Source: an uncultured Bacillaceae bacterium
GTDB lineage: Bacteria > Bacillota > Bacilli > Bacillales > Bacillaceae_L
DNA length: 64,000 nucleotides
NCBI GenBank assembly: GCA_947497585.1
Contig: CANMHG010000007.1
Span: 124,001-188,000, forward strand
Direction of reading: 5' to 3'
The translations under genes and the position numbers were made by a program. Shown piece after piece: positions 25,930 through 37,320 of the stretch (positions within the stretch are counted from its first letter, which is position 1; each line of letters starts with the position of its first letter). The notes below the pieces were generated by a model. It did no database searches and was not told where the DNA came from. It saw only the letters and a list, made by a program, of their open reading frames with translations.

Positions 25930-28900
25930 TTGAGTACAGTTGAAAAATATCGTCCGAAGCATCACATTCGTTTTGTGACAGCTTCTAGTTTATTTGATGG
26001 ACACGATGCTTCAATTAATATTATGCGTCGAATTATACAAGCTAATGGAGCAGAAGTAATCCACTTAGGACATAACCGCTCAGTTGAAGAAGTGGTAAAC
26101 GCTGCAATCCAAGAGGATGTCCAAGGAATTGCAATATCTTCTTACCAAGGTGGACACGTTGAATATTTTAAATACATGTACGACCTTTTAAAAGAGCGCG
26201 GTGCTTCACATATTCGCATCTACGGTGGCGGTGGCGGAGTAATCATTCCACGCGAAATCAAAGAATTGCATGAGTATGGCATTGCTCGTATCTTCTCTCC
26301 AGAGGACGGCCGTAAGTATGGTCTAGAAGGTATGATTGAAATGATGATCAAAGAATGTGATTTCTCAACAGCACCTGAGGATGTTACTGAACATATTGAA
26401 AAATTACAACAGGTTGACTATCAATCTGTTGCTAAGCTAATTACTGTTGCAGAAAACCAGATTGGTGTAACGAATGAAGCAGCTGCTGCAGCTGAAACAG
26501 TGATGGAAAAGGTAAAAGAACTTGTTAAAAACGTTCCTGTTGTCGGAATCACTGGTACAGGTGGAGCTGGAAAAAGCTCATTAACGGATGAGTTAATCCG
26601 TCGCTTCTTAAATGAAATTCCGGATAAAAAGGTTGCTATATTATCAGTCGACCCTACAAAGCAGAAAACAGGTGGAGCACTTTTAGGTGACCGTATTCGT
26701 ATGAATGCAATCTTTAATCCACGTGTTTATATGAGAAGTTTAGCGACTCGTAACTCAAAGACTGAGTTATCGTTAGCGATAAAAGATGCAATTGCAGTAA
26801 CAAAAGCTGCTGGCTTTGATTTAGTTATTATCGAGACAAGTGGAATCGGGCAAGGTGATGCTGAGATTACAGAGATTTGTGATATCTCGATGTATGTTAT
26901 GACAAGTGAATTCGGGGCTCCTTCTCAGCTTGAGAAAATTGACATGATTGATTTTGCTGATCTTATTGTTATCAATAAATTTGAGCGTAAAGGCTCAGAG
27001 GACGCGAAACGTCAAGTTCAAAAGCAATATCAACGTAGCCGTTTGTTATTTGAAAAGGATTATTCAGAAATGCCGGTGTTCGGGACGATTGCTAGTCAAT
27101 TTAACGACCCAGGTACAAACGCACTTTTTGCAAACTTAGTAGATTTAATTAACGAAAAAGCAGGCACAACTTGGACGACACCATTTGAACGTTCAGCGGA
27201 AGTTGAAAAACAAAATGTCATTATTCCAAATGATCGCCGCTATTATTTACGTGAAATCTCTGACACAGTTAGAAAATATCACAAACAAGCGGAGCAGCAG
27301 GTGGAAGTGGCGCGTAAGTTATTCCAAATCAACGGAACAATTGAGAGTTTACAAGAACTTGCTAATAGTGAAGCTGCCCTTGAATCACTTCAAGCGTTAA
27401 AAGCAAGCTATGAAGAAAAGTTAACTCCTGAGTCAAAGAGAATTCTAGATTCATGGGAACAGTTGAAAGATATGTACTCTAAAGATAAGTTTGTTACTAA
27501 AATTCGTGACAAAGAAATCGTGACGATTTTACAAACGAAATCTTTATCTGGTTTAAGCATTCCAAAGGTTGTTTTACCAAAATATAAAGACCTAGGTGAA
27601 ATTTTACGCTGGGTATACAAAGAAAATGTACCAGGTTCATTCCCTTATACTGCGGGAGTATTTCCGTTTAAACGTGAAGGAGAAGATCCGAAACGTCAGT
27701 TTGCTGGTGAAGGGACACCTGATCGTACAAACCGCCGTTTTCATTACCTGTCTAAAGATGATGATGCAAAACGTTTAAGTACGGCATTTGACTCAGTAAC
27801 GTTATACGGTGAAGACCCTGCTTACCGTCCAGATATTTATGGTAAGGTTGGGGAAAGTGGAGTAAGTGTGTGTACATTAGATGATATGAAAAAGCTATAT
27901 AGTGGATTTGATCTATGTGCACCTTCCACCTCTGTATCAATGACAATTAATGGACCTGCGCCAATTATTTTAGCGATGTTCATGAACACAGCTATTTCAC
28001 AGCAGATTGAAAAACGTGAAGCAGAACTTGGGCGAATTTTAACAGTAGAAGAATACATTGAAGTAAAAGCGAAAACACTTCAAACAGTTCGCGGTACGGT
28101 TCAAGCTGATATTTTAAAAGAAGACCAAGGTCAAAACACATGTATCTTCTCAACTGAATTTGCATTGCGAATGATGGGGGATATTCAGGAATACTTCATT
28201 AACAGTAAAGTTAGAAACTATTACTCTGTTTCGATTTCTGGTTATCATATTGCAGAAGCTGGTGCGAACCCAATTTCACAATTAGCATTCACACTTTCAA
28301 ATGGATTTACGTATGTAGAGTATTATTTAAGTCGCGGAATGAACATTGATGATTTTGCACCAAACTTAAGCTTCTTCTTCAGTAATGGACTTGATCCAGA
28401 GTACACAGTAATCGGACGTGTAGCAAGAAGAATCTGGGCAACGGTAATGAGAGATAAATATGGTGCAAACGAGCGAAGCCAAAAGCTAAAGTACCATGTT
28501 CAAACTTCAGGTCGTTCATTACATGCACAAGAAATTGACTTTAATGATATTCGTACGACACTTCAGGCACTAATGGCATTACAGGATAACTGCAACTCAC
28601 TTCATACAAATGCATATGATGAAGCGATTACAACACCAACTGAAGAGTCAGTACGTCGTGCAATGGCAATTCAGATGATTATTACAAAAGAGCATGGATT
28701 AGCGAAAAACGAAAATCCATTACAAGGTGCATTCATTGTTGAAGAGTTAACAGACCTTGTAGAGGAAATGGTTCTTCAAGAATTTGAACGAATCAATGAT
28801 CGTGGTGGCGTGTTAGGGGCAATGGAAACACAATACCAACGTGGAAAAATTCAAGATGAGTCTATGTACTATGAGATGAAAAAACATACAGGTGAGCTTC

Positions 28901-29196
28901 CAATCATTGGAGTGAACACGTATCTAAATCCAAATCCTCCTTCAGAGGAAGAGTTAAATGAAATTGAATTAGCTCGTGCAACACAAGAAGAAAAAGAGCT
29001 ACAAATTCAAAACCTGAAGAGCTTCCAAGAACGTAATAAAGATGCTGTAGAAGAAGCGCTTAAAAAGCTGAAACAAACGGCTATGAACAACGGAAACATC
29101 TTTGAAGAACTCATGGAAACGGTAAAGGTCGCAAGCTTAGGACAAATCACACAAGCACTATACGAAGTAGGCGGGCAATATCGTAGAAATATGTAA
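25930..29196 (+). CDS. icmF: Fused isobutyryl-CoA mutase IcmF
   Basis: The 1088-residue adenosylcobalamin enzyme fuses three parts: an N-terminal B12-binding domain (DGHDASI near residue 23, with the axial histidine), a MeaB-like GTPase chaperone domain ([13 protein letters not shown] near residue 208, [18 protein letters not shown]), and a mutase barrel ([36 protein letters not shown]). It interconverts isobutyryl- and n-butyryl-CoA, linking valine degradation to fatty-acid oxidation, which fits its neighbours. It starts at TTG 25930 behind GAAAGGGTGA. B. subtilis lacks it. Methylmalonyl-CoA mutase is less likely because of the fused order. Confidence 0.93.
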   Translation: MSTVEKYRPKHHIRFVTASSLFDGHDASINIMRRIIQANGAEVIHLGHNRSVEEVVNAAIQEDVQGIAISSYQGGHVEYFKYMYDLLKERGASHIRIYGGGGGVIIPREIKELHEYGIARIFSPEDGRKYGLEGMIEMMIKECDFSTAPEDVTEHIEKLQQVDYQSVAKLITVAENQIGVTNEAAAAAETVMEKVKELVKNVPVVGITGTGGAGKSSLTDELIRRFLNEIPDKKVAILSVDPTKQKTGGALLGDRIRMNAIFNPRVYMRSLATRNSKTELSLAIKDAIAVTKAAGFDLVIIETSGIGQGDAEITEICDISMYVMTSEFGAPSQLEKIDMIDFADLIVINKFERKGSEDAKRQVQKQYQRSRLLFEKDYSEMPVFGTIASQFNDPGTNALFANLVDLINEKAGTTWTTPFERSAEVEKQNVIIPNDRRYYLREISDTVRKYHKQAEQQVEVARKLFQINGTIESLQELANSEAALESLQALKASYEEKLTPESKRILDSWEQLKDMYSKDKFVTKIRDKEIVTILQTKSLSGLSIPKVVLPKYKDLGEILRWVYKENVPGSFPYTAGVFPFKREGEDPKRQFAGEGTPDRTNRRFHYLSKDDDAKRLSTAFDSVTLYGEDPAYRPDIYGKVGESGVSVCTLDDMKKLYSGFDLCAPSTSVSMTINGPAPIILAMFMNTAISQQIEKREAELGRILTVEEYIEVKAKTLQTVRGTVQADILKEDQGQNTCIFSTEFALRMMGDIQEYFINSKVRNYYSVSISGYHIAEAGANPISQLAFTLSNGFTYVEYYLSRGMNIDDFAPNLSFFFSNGLDPEYTVIGRVARRIWATVMRDKYGANERSQKLKYHVQTSGRSLHAQEIDFNDIRTTLQALMALQDNCNSLHTNAYDEAITTPTEESVRRAMAIQMIITKEHGLAKNENPLQGAFIVEELTDLVEEMVLQEFERINDRGGVLGAMETQYQRGKIQDESMYYEMKKHTGELPIIGVNTYLNPNPPSEEELNEIELARATQEEKELQIQNLKSFQERNKDAVEEALKKLKQTAMNNGNIFEELMETVKVASLGQITQALYEVGGQYRRNM

Positions 29197-29204
29197 CAAC
29201 ACAC

Positions 29205-29233
29205 AAAGGGGGCAGGATACTGTCCCTTTTTTG
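29205..29233 (+). terminator. Intrinsic terminator of icmF
   Basis: AAAGGGGGCAG pairs with CTGTCCCTTT around a GATA loop, followed by six T residues. Confidence 0.85.
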
Positions 29234-29255
29234 AAGGAATTTTATCAGATTGTCA

Positions 29256-29430
29256 ATTTGAATATAGGCCGTTCCTTTGCGCTGCAGGCACTTGTTTTCC
29301 GCGGGGAGGAAAAAGGAAGGTTATTTTCACTGCCGTGAAAAAACCCACTCCTCGACGTTCCGTCTGCGGGGTCTCGACCTTTCCTCAACTTCTGAGCAGG
29401 AGTCAAGTGCCTTCCGCTCCAATCCACTCT
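29256..29430 (-). repeat. Family B intergenic repeat, copy B3 (with an inserted hairpin)
   Basis: Both ends are standard, but about 35 bp replace part of the usual inner stem near 29309-29351. The insert contains TTTTCACTGCCGTGAAAA, itself a hairpin. The rest of the element keeps its complementarity. Confidence 0.88.
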
Positions 29431-29592
29431 GGTGTTAAATAAAGTTAGAAGTAACAATAAAGTGAGAATAGCTATTAGATTCTCTATAGTGAATAATTCT
29501 ACGTTGGAACATAGTTAATAACTGAATTGTAGTATTTTAGAAAGTTTTTCAAAAGGTTTGTGCTTGTAAAAGTCATCATTGATTTCTTAGTT

Positions 29593-29720
29593 ATAAATGG
29601 GAGTCCAAACCACGAGACTCCTGCGGGATGCACAGTGGACGTGAGACCCCGCAGCGAAGGAACGAGCGAGGAGGCTCACGAACTGCCCGCGGAAAGCGAG
29701 TGGTTTGGGCGACCATTTAT
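29593..29720 (+). repeat. Family C repeat, copy C1
   Basis: Core GAGACTCCTGCGGGA ... GAGGAGGCTC ... CCCGCGGAAAGCGAG is flanked by arms ATAAATGG-gag-TCCAAACCAC and GTGGTTTGG-gcga-CCATTTAT, which are complementary to each other but unlike the arms of C2 and C3. It lies 160 bp after B3 in the icmF-rpoE gap. Confidence 0.92.
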
Positions 29721-29933
29721 TTGTATAAACCATGTAATTGGTGTTTTTTAAAGAATTTCACCACATTCCTCACATTAACCTAGCATAAACTGGTTGATTT
29801 TGTTTATAATGAATGGTATGTATTCTAGGAGGGAGTATCTTCCTGTTTAGGATAATACTTTAGGACATCATATGTTCTACATACATAACGACATCGCTTA
29901 TAAATGTTATTTACATAGAAAGGGAGTGCACGG

Positions 29934-30548
29934 ATGAGTTTAGATCAATACTCACCAGAGGAACTTAAAGAAATGTCTATGCTTGAAGCAGCATTAGAAA
30001 TTTTCCACAGCCGCAAAGAAGCAATTGCATTCAATGATTTAGTAGCAGAAATCAAAAAAGTGCTAAATAAATCAGATGAGGAAATTCAAGCAAGAATTTC
30101 ACAATTTTATACAGACTTAAACTTCGATGGTCGTTTCCTTAGCCTTGGAGAAAATCGTTGGGGCTTAAGAAGCTGGTATCCATATGAACAAGTAGATGAA
30201 GAGGTTCACGTTGTAGCCAAGCCTAAGAAGAAAAAAGGCAAGAAGAAAGATGACGATGAAGATTTAGACTTAGTAGACTTCGATGAGCTTGATGAAGAAG
30301 ACTTAGAGTTTGATGACATCGACGACTTTGACGATGATTCAGATGACGATGATGATACAGATGATGATTATGAAGTTGACGACGATGATGACGATGATGA
30401 CGACGATGATGACGACGATCTGATTGATGATGATCTAGATGAGCTTGATGACGATCTTGACGACGACTTAGACGATGACGAAGATTTAGATGAGGAAGAT
30501 GAAGATCTTGATCTAGATGAATTTGAAGAAGAAGACGACGATAAGTAA
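29934..30548 (+). CDS. rpoE: RNA polymerase delta subunit
   Basis: The 204-residue protein has a folded HARE-HTH N-terminal domain (about residues 1-90, including LYSPEEL-like [19 protein letters not shown] and [16 protein letters not shown]). A short lysine-rich linker ([10 protein letters not shown]) follows, then about 100 residues that are almost only Asp and Glu. The acidic tail competes with nucleic acid and helps recycle RNA polymerase. The tail is longer than the ~80 residues I recall in B. subtilis and is encoded by near-repetitive GAY codons, so its length may vary between strains. Confidence 0.96.
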   Translation: MSLDQYSPEELKEMSMLEAALEIFHSRKEAIAFNDLVAEIKKVLNKSDEEIQARISQFYTDLNFDGRFLSLGENRWGLRSWYPYEQVDEEVHVVAKPKKKKGKKKDDDEDLDLVDFDELDEEDLEFDDIDDFDDDSDDDDDTDDDYEVDDDDDDDDDDDDDDLIDDDLDELDDDLDDDLDDDEDLDEEDEDLDLDEFEEEDDDK

Positions 30549-30563
30549 GTTTTCAAATCTATC

Positions 30564-30605
30564 TTGACTTTTCAAAAGTAACTATGTAGAATACTTTTTG
30601 GGCTC
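30564..30605 (+). promoter_or_regulatory. pyrG promoter with GGGC start site for reiterative transcription
   Basis: TTGACT (30564-30569) and TAGAAT (30587-30592), 17 bp apart, precede GGGCTC at 30600-30605, exactly seven bases after the -10. B. subtilis pyrG also starts at GGGC, where low CTP causes repeated G addition. The features needed for that mechanism are all present here. Confidence 0.88.
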
Positions 30606-30638
30606 TTTAAAAAAGAACTATCATTATGTAAATGAACC

Positions 30639-30680
30639 GCTCCCCTTACCTTGCTTGGTAAGTGGGAGCTTTTTTATTTT
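30639..30680 (+). terminator. pyrG leader attenuator
   Basis: GCTCCCCTTACC pairs with GGTAAGTGGGAGC, followed by six T residues. The upstream strand holds CTCCCC, which extra G residues added at the transcript 5' end could pair with, preventing the terminator when CTP is low. It may also end rpoE transcripts. Confidence 0.88.
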
Positions 30681-30748
30681 ATCCGATTCCCCTATTAGCA
30701 TCTTCAAATTACTTGAAATGTTTTTACATTATTTTGTGCAAACTTTAA

Positions 30749-32386
<1,638 letters not shown>

Positions 32387-32387
32387 T

Positions 32388-32427
32388 AAAAAAATCCTAG
32401 TGCACAAGCTGCATTAGGATTTTTTTT
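32388..32427. terminator. Bidirectional terminator between pyrG and ywjG
   Basis: AAAAAATCCTA pairs with TTAGGATTTTTT around a 14-nt loop, with A and T runs on both sides of the convergent genes. Confidence 0.9.
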
Positions 32428-32430
32428 GCT

Positions 32431-32985
32431 TTATTCTTCTTCCTCTTCTTCTAGGTATTCTTCAACCATCTCTTTTATGGAAAAGGCTAGTCCATAGTAG
32501 GCATATAGGGCTGTAATGCTTGAAGGAAAACCAAAACGATTGCCAACATCATCAGGAATGAGGGGTTTAATTAATTTTGAATCAATATGAATATCTACAA
32601 TCTTATCTAGAGAAGAACCTTCACTATTCGGTACTAAAGCAGAGATTGCAACAACCTCAATTCCTTTAGTAGTAAGGTTTTGTGCCAAATTAATTGCATC
32701 CTCATCTGTTGAAAAACGGGTGACAAGCAGAACTCGATCGACAGGACTAACTTCAGCCATCTGTTTAGTTTCGTCTATAAGGGGTGCTGCGGATATCATT
32801 GGCTCCTGTCCGATTGTGGCTTCTAGAGTAACGGCCTCCATTTCAGCAAAACCGTGTATGTAAATAGTACCTTCGCCAATCGCAGCTTGTGCTAATAGTC
32901 TTGCTCCATCCTCAATCGCCATTTGTTCTTTTTCTTGTATTTTTGTAAACAAGCCTTGAAGCTGTGTTGTGAAAATTTTCAACAT
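32431..32985 (-). CDS. ywjG: DUF2529 family protein (YwjG)
   Basis: This 184-residue protein begins MLKIFTTQLQGLF and has a sugar-isomerase (SIS)-like pattern of strands with GTIYIHGFAEMEAVTLEA and VLLVTRFSTDEDAI. It ends in a run of Glu. The function is unknown. I start at the ATG at 32985; a much longer frame upstream crosses the spo0F regulatory region and is not supported. Gene order rpoE-pyrG-ywjG-spo0F is that of B. subtilis. Confidence 0.87.
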   Translation of the reverse strand: MLKIFTTQLQGLFTKIQEKEQMAIEDGARLLAQAAIGEGTIYIHGFAEMEAVTLEATIGQEPMISAAPLIDETKQMAEVSPVDRVLLVTRFSTDEDAINLAQNLTTKGIEVVAISALVPNSEGSSLDKIVDIHIDSKLIKPLIPDDVGNRFGFPSSITALYAYYGLAFSIKEMVEEYLEEEEEE

Positions 32986-33063
32986 AGTAATTCGACTCCT
33001 TTCTACCTCTTTTTCACCTCTATTATATAAATAAATCGAAAAAAAACGAATTAAGAAGTAATT

Positions 33064-33116
33064 TGTCGATAACCTCTTGTCAAAAAAAGGAGGAATGTGA
33101 GAAGGTTTAGTAGAAT
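33064..33116 (+). promoter_or_regulatory. Sigma-H promoter and Spo0A boxes of spo0F
   Basis: GGAGGAATG (33089-33097) and GTAGAAT (33110-33116), 12 bp apart, match the sigma-H pattern RNAGGAWWW and RNNGAAT. Just upstream are TGTCGAT (33064-33070) and TGTCAAA (33078-33084), near-consensus and consensus Spo0A boxes. This agrees with phosphorelay feedback on spo0F known in B. subtilis. Confidence 0.72.
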
Positions 33117-33219
33117 ACAAAGATGATAGAAAATGCTAATTGAGAAAATAAGAGGTATTACCGTTAAACAGTGAAATTCGGATTAAATAATAAAATAAAT
33201 TTTAGAGGTGTTGTGTCAG

Positions 33220-33588
33220 ATGACAGAGAAAATTTTAATTGTGGACGATCAGTATGGAATTCGTATCTTACTAAATGAAGTATTTCAAAAAGAAGGATAT
33301 ACAACGTTTCAAGCGGCTAATGGGTATCAGGCTATAGATATCGTAGAGAAGCATTCTCCTGATCTTGTTTTACTTGATATGAAAATTCCTGGAATGGATG
33401 GAATTGAAATCTTAAAGCGATTAAAAGCAATTAATCAGGAAATTCGAGTAATTATTATGACTGCCTATGGCGAGCTAGATATGATTCAAGAAGCAAAAGA
33501 TCTAGGAGCTATTACTCACTTCGCAAAACCTTTCGACATTGACGAAATTCGTGCAGCTGTAAAAAAGCATGTTAAGGTTGGGTCATAG
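33220..33588 (+). CDS. spo0F: Sporulation phosphorelay response regulator Spo0F
   Basis: This 122-residue single-domain receiver carries phosphate from sensor kinases to Spo0B and Spo0A. The acidic pocket is in LIVDDQYG (Asp9, Asp10), the phosphorylated Asp53 in [13 protein letters not shown], the switch threonine in IIMTAYGE and the lysine in FAKPFD. The start is ATG 33220 behind AGAGGTG. It has no DNA-binding domain, as expected. The sigma-H promoter and Spo0A boxes upstream fit induction at the onset of sporulation. Confidence 0.97.
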   Translation: MTEKILIVDDQYGIRILLNEVFQKEGYTTFQAANGYQAIDIVEKHSPDLVLLDMKIPGMDGIEILKRLKAINQEIRVIIMTAYGELDMIQEAKDLGAITHFAKPFDIDEIRAAVKKHVKVGS

Positions 33589-33650
33589 TATTTTATTGCA
33601 AATATCAAAAGACGCAAAAAATTCATAAATCAATGTAAGAGCTTACACAT

Positions 33651-33710
33651 AAGAATGGCGTGGTTTCAATGATTTAGAGTGTTTTTATGGTTATTGCGCA
33701 TTCTTTTTTT
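33651..33710 (+). terminator. Probable terminator of spo0F
   Basis: AAGAATG pairs with CATTCTT around a long loop, and the right arm ends in seven T residues. The long loop makes it weaker than others in the window. Confidence 0.55.
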
Positions 33711-33754
33711 AGTTGATATGCTATGTACTGTAAATAACCTAAAGTTTTTACCTT

Positions 33755-33779
33755 AAGAGGTAATTATCAACTACCTCTT
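33755..33779 (+). other. Hairpin in the fbaA leader
   Basis: AAGAGGTA pairs with TACCTCTT around a 9-nt loop, 92 bp before fbaA. No T run follows. The remaining 33589-33870 interval also holds TGTAAG-AG-CTTACA at 33634-33647 but no gene. Confidence 0.4.
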
Positions 33780-33870
33780 TAAAGATACATATCATTTATC
33801 GTCAAGGGTAATCCTACTAAATAGGAACTTTGGGAACAGGTAAGTATACGTACATAAGGAGGATAAAGTC

Positions 33871-34734
33871 ATGCCTTTAGTTTCAATGACAGAAATGCTT
33901 AATAAAGCAAAAGCAGAGGGATATGCAGTTGGTCAATTCAACCTAAATAACCTAGAATTCACACAAGCAATTTTACAAGCAGCTCAAGAAGAAAACTCAC
34001 CGGTTATCTGTGGTGTATCTGAAGGGGCAGCTCGTTATATGGGCGGTTTCAAAACAGTTGTTGCTATGGTTAAAGCACTTATGGAGGATTATAAAGTTAC
34101 AGTTCCAGTTGCAATCCACCTAGACCATGGGTCAAGTTTTGAAAAATGTGCTGAGGCAATTCATGCTGGATTTACATCAGTTATGATTGACGGGTCTCAC
34201 CATCCACTTGAAGAAAATATCGCAATCACTAAAAAAGTAGTTGAATTAGCTCACATTCACGGTGTTTCTGTAGAAGCAGAACTTGGTCGTATTGGTGGTC
34301 AAGAAGATGACTTAATCGTTGACGATGCAGAAGCAGCCTATGCAATTCCATCAGAGTGTGATCAACTAGTTCGCGAAACGGGTGTAGATTGCTTTGCACC
34401 AGCATTAGGTTCAGTACATGGACCTTACAAAGGTGAGCCGAACTTAGGATTTGATCGCATGAAGGAAGTTATGGAATTAACAGGTATTCCTCTAGTGCTA
34501 CACGGAGGAACAGGTATTCCAACAAAAGACATCCAAAAAGCCATTTCATTAGGTACTGCAAAGATTAATGTAAATACAGAAAATCAAATTTCATCTGCGA
34601 AAGTTATTCGCGAAGTTTTAGCTGAAAAGCCGAATGAATACGATCCACGTAAATTCTTAGGTCCAGCTAGAGATGCAATTAGAGAAACTGTAAAAGGCAA
34701 AATGCGTGAATTTGGATCTGCTCAAAAAGCATAA
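33871..34734 (+). CDS. fbaA: Class II fructose-bisphosphate aldolase
   Basis: The 287-residue zinc aldolase interconverts fructose 1,6-bisphosphate with dihydroxyacetone phosphate and glyceraldehyde 3-phosphate. Zinc and active-site motifs are visible in [12 protein letters not shown] (near residue 83), [13 protein letters not shown] (near 132), [11 protein letters not shown] (near 180) and VLHGGTGIP (near 208). The ATG follows AAGGAGG. It is a housekeeping glycolytic gene lying between spo0F and tal as in B. subtilis. Confidence 0.97.
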   Translation: MPLVSMTEMLNKAKAEGYAVGQFNLNNLEFTQAILQAAQEENSPVICGVSEGAARYMGGFKTVVAMVKALMEDYKVTVPVAIHLDHGSSFEKCAEAIHAGFTSVMIDGSHHPLEENIAITKKVVELAHIHGVSVEAELGRIGGQEDDLIVDDAEAAYAIPSECDQLVRETGVDCFAPALGSVHGPYKGEPNLGFDRMKEVMELTGIPLVLHGGTGIPTKDIQKAISLGTAKINVNTENQISSAKVIREVLAEKPNEYDPRKFLGPARDAIRETVKGKMREFGSAQKA

Positions 34735-34755
34735 TTTAAAATAAAAATTACTTAT

Positions 34756-34791
34756 AAAGCCGCCTCTCAACTAGTGGCGGTTTTATTTTTC
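34756..34791 (+). terminator. Intrinsic terminator of fbaA
   Basis: AAAGCCGCC pairs with GGCGGTTTT (one G-U) around an 11-nt loop, followed by ATTTTT. Confidence 0.82.
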
Positions 34792-34831
34792 ATTTACATA
34801 AAATCAGAACAACACTAGGGAGGAAAATCAA

Positions 34832-35476
34832 ATGAAATTTTTTATCGATACAGCAAACTTACACGAAATTAAAGAAGCACATGCGTTAGGTGTTCTTTCA
34901 GGAGTAACAACAAATCCAAGTTTGGTAGCAAAAGAAGATATCACATTCGAAGATCGTCTAAAAGAAATCACAGAGGTAGTCTCAGGTTCAGTTAGTGCAG
35001 AAGTAATTGCAACTGATTGGGAAGGTATGATCTCTGAAGGACTAGAACTTGCGAAAATTGCTCCGAACATTACGATAAAAGTCCCAATGACTCCAGACGG
35101 ACTAAAAGCTGTAAAGGTATTTAAGGAAAAAGGAATCAAGACAAATGTAACCCTTATTTTTACTGCAAACCAAGCATTACTAGCTGCCCGTGCAGGTGCA
35201 TCATACGTTTCACCATTCTTAGGAAGATTAGACGATATCGGCCACAACGGCTTAGACCTAATCTCAACAATATCAGAAATCTTTACAGTACACGGAATTG
35301 ACGCAGAAATCATTGCTGCATCTATCAGACACCCATTACACATCACAGAAGCAGCACTAAGAGGCGCCCATATCGCAACAGTACCATACAAAGTCATCCT
35401 ACAACTATTCAACCACCCACTAACAGACCAAGGAATCGAAAAATTCCTAGAAGACTGGAACAATCGAAATAAATAG
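34832..35476 (+). CDS. tal: Transaldolase
   Basis: The 214-residue protein belongs to the short transaldolase/FSA subfamily. The Schiff-base lysine is Lys83 in [10 protein letters not shown], and [13 protein letters not shown] marks the family. It moves dihydroxyacetone units in the pentose phosphate pathway. The ATG follows GGGAGGAAAA. The last 62 codons switch to C- and A-ending forms (18 C against 5 T among two-fold and Ile pyrimidine codons). Repeat C2 begins about 55 bp after the stop. Confidence 0.96.
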   Translation: MKFFIDTANLHEIKEAHALGVLSGVTTNPSLVAKEDITFEDRLKEITEVVSGSVSAEVIATDWEGMISEGLELAKIAPNITIKVPMTPDGLKAVKVFKEKGIKTNVTLIFTANQALLAARAGASYVSPFLGRLDDIGHNGLDLISTISEIFTVHGIDAEIIAASIRHPLHITEAALRGAHIATVPYKVILQLFNHPLTDQGIEKFLEDWNNRNK

Positions 35477-35530
35477 GATATCTTATTTGTTTTTTATTGC
35501 ATGTTAAACCATTACTAATATAAGTAACCT

Positions 35531-35655
35531 GTTAATTTCAGCTGAAGGTGCGAGACTCCTGCGGGAGAAGTGCGTCATCGGGAGACCTCGCAGGCGAACG
35601 CCGAGGAGGCTCCCGGACCACCCGCGGAAAGCGAGCGCCTTCAGCTGAAATTAAC
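35531..35655 (+). repeat. Family C repeat, copy C2
   Basis: The core is as in C1 and C3. The arms GTTAATTTCAGCTGAAGG and CCTTCAGCTGAAATTAAC are perfect reverse complements and share no similarity with the arms of C1 or C3. Confidence 0.93.
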
Positions 35656-35875
35656 TATTTGTACTGCAAACCTATTTCATAACCTAAATGACGTATGTAA
35701 AAAATAGGACTAAAGAACAAAAATATGAAAAAGTTTTCTTTTTAATACATGATTTTCACTTTTTCGTGTAAACTAGGAATTAATACTCGTACAGTAATGT
35801 TTATTTGTGCTGGCATAAAATTCCAATAAAAGTGAAGAGTGGTAAGTATATAATACATACTTAGCAGATCCAACT

Positions 35876-35903
35876 ATCATATAGTTAGGATCTATCAACG
35901 GTC
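35876..35903 (+). other. Strong hairpin in the murAB leader
   Basis: AGATCCAACTAT pairs with ATAGTTAGGATCT (one bulge) around a CAT triloop, 24 bp before the murAB start. A weaker TAAGTAT/ATACTTA repeat lies at about 35843-35872. No T run follows, so it may be an operator or an mRNA element. Confidence 0.5.
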
Positions 35904-35927
35904 ATCTTCGCTAGAAGGGAGACTATC

Positions 35928-37214
35928 ATGGAAAAATTAAAAATCGCAGGCGGTTATCCTTTAAATGGAACGGTAAGAATCAGTGGTGCTAAAAATAGTG
36001 CTGTTGCTTTAATTCCAGCAACGATTCTGGCAGAATCTCCAGTCAAAATTGAGGGCTTACCTGACATATCAGACGTTCAAATGCTAAGTAGTTTGCTTGA
36101 GGAAATTGGCGGTAGTGTTACGTTAAACGAAAACGAAATCATCGTTGATCCTACAAACATCGTTTCGATGCCTCTACCAAATGGAAAAGTAAAAAAATTA
36201 AGAGCTTCCTATTATTTAATGGGGGCAATGTTAGGCCGTTTTAAAAAGGCAGTGATTGGACTCCCTGGTGGATGTCACCTAGGACCACGTCCAATTGATC
36301 AACATATAAAAGGCTTTGAGGCTCTTGGTGCAAAAGTAACAAATGAGCAAGGAGCTATTTACTTACGTGCCGATGAGCTAAAAGGTGCAAGAATTTATCT
36401 AGACGTTGTAAGTGTTGGCGCAACAATCAATATTATGTTAGCAGCTGTACGAGCAAAGGGTCGGACAATCATAGAAAATGCTGCGAAAGAACCAGAAATC
36501 ATTGATGTTGCTACATTATTATCGAGTATGGGTGCTAAAATCAAAGGTGCAGGAACAGATGTTATTCGTATTGATGGAGTTGATGAGTTAAGAGGATGTC
36601 AACACACAATTATTCCTGACCGTATTGAAGCAGGTACTTATATGATTATTGGCGCGGCAATGGGAGAAAGAGTTGTCATTGATAACGTTATTCCTCTACA
36701 TCTTGAGTCTCTAATCGCAAAGTTTAGAGAAATGGGTGTTCAGGTTGAAACGAAAGATGATCAAGTTATCGTTAGTGGCACTAAAAATCTAAAAGCTGTA
36801 GATATAAAAACCTTGGTATATCCAGGATTTGCAACCGATTTACAGCAACCTTTTACATCTCTTCTTACAAAGGCAACGGGAACCGGTGTTGTTACCGACA
36901 CAATCTATGGAGCACGTTTTAAGCATATCGATGAGCTACGTAGAATGAACGCCCAAATTAAAGTAGAAGGTCGTTCTGCAATTGTCAGTGGTCCTGTAAA
37001 ACTACAGGGAGCTAAGGTTAAAGCAAGTGACCTACGTGCAGGTGCAGCCCTGGTGGTGGCTGGTCTAATGGCAGAAGGTGTTACAGAGGTAACAGGACTC
37101 GATCATATAGACCGTGGTTATAGCAATCTTGTTGAGAAATTGACAGGTTTAGGTGCGACTATTTGGCGTGAAAAAATGTCAGAAGAAGAAATAGAGCAGC
37201 TTCAAAATTCATAA
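35928..37214 (+). CDS. murAB: UDP-N-acetylglucosamine 1-carboxyvinyltransferase, second isozyme
   Basis: The 428-residue enzyme catalyses the first committed step of peptidoglycan synthesis, adding enolpyruvyl to UDP-GlcNAc. The catalytic Cys116 lies in [20 protein letters not shown], where the HLGP variant marks the MurAB/MurZ isozyme rather than MurAA. Other motifs are [13 protein letters not shown] at the N-terminus and RIEAGTYMI. It is fosfomycin-sensitive by virtue of the cysteine. The ATG follows AGAAGGGAG. Position between tal and glpX is that of B. subtilis. Confidence 0.96.
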   Translation: MEKLKIAGGYPLNGTVRISGAKNSAVALIPATILAESPVKIEGLPDISDVQMLSSLLEEIGGSVTLNENEIIVDPTNIVSMPLPNGKVKKLRASYYLMGAMLGRFKKAVIGLPGGCHLGPRPIDQHIKGFEALGAKVTNEQGAIYLRADELKGARIYLDVVSVGATINIMLAAVRAKGRTIIENAAKEPEIIDVATLLSSMGAKIKGAGTDVIRIDGVDELRGCQHTIIPDRIEAGTYMIIGAAMGERVVIDNVIPLHLESLIAKFREMGVQVETKDDQVIVSGTKNLKAVDIKTLVYPGFATDLQQPFTSLLTKATGTGVVTDTIYGARFKHIDELRRMNAQIKVEGRSAIVSGPVKLQGAKVKASDLRAGAALVVAGLMAEGVTEVTGLDHIDRGYSNLVEKLTGLGATIWREKMSEEEIEQLQNS

Positions 37215-37229
37215 ATAGAAATAACTTTG

Positions 37230-37259
37230 CTCCCACTTATCGAAAAAGTGGGAGTTTTA
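37230..37259 (+). terminator. Intrinsic terminator of murAB
   Basis: CTCCCACTT pairs with AAGTGGGAG around a short loop, followed by TTTTAA; the T run is short. Confidence 0.78.
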
Positions 37260-37320
37260 AGGTAGAATAGAATTTGTAATCGTTTGCAGTTTTGCAGTTA
37301 ACGGGGGGAGGAAATTCAGT

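Noticed and set aside
30368..30556. Poly-serine open frame antisense to the rpoE tail
   Set aside because: It is the reverse complement of repeated Asp/Glu codons and therefore artefactual.
34828..35463. 211-residue open frame antisense to tal
   Set aside because: It lies wholly opposite a well-identified transaldolase gene, has no ribosome binding site and low-complexity Ser/Ile-rich content; it is a shadow of the tal codon pattern.
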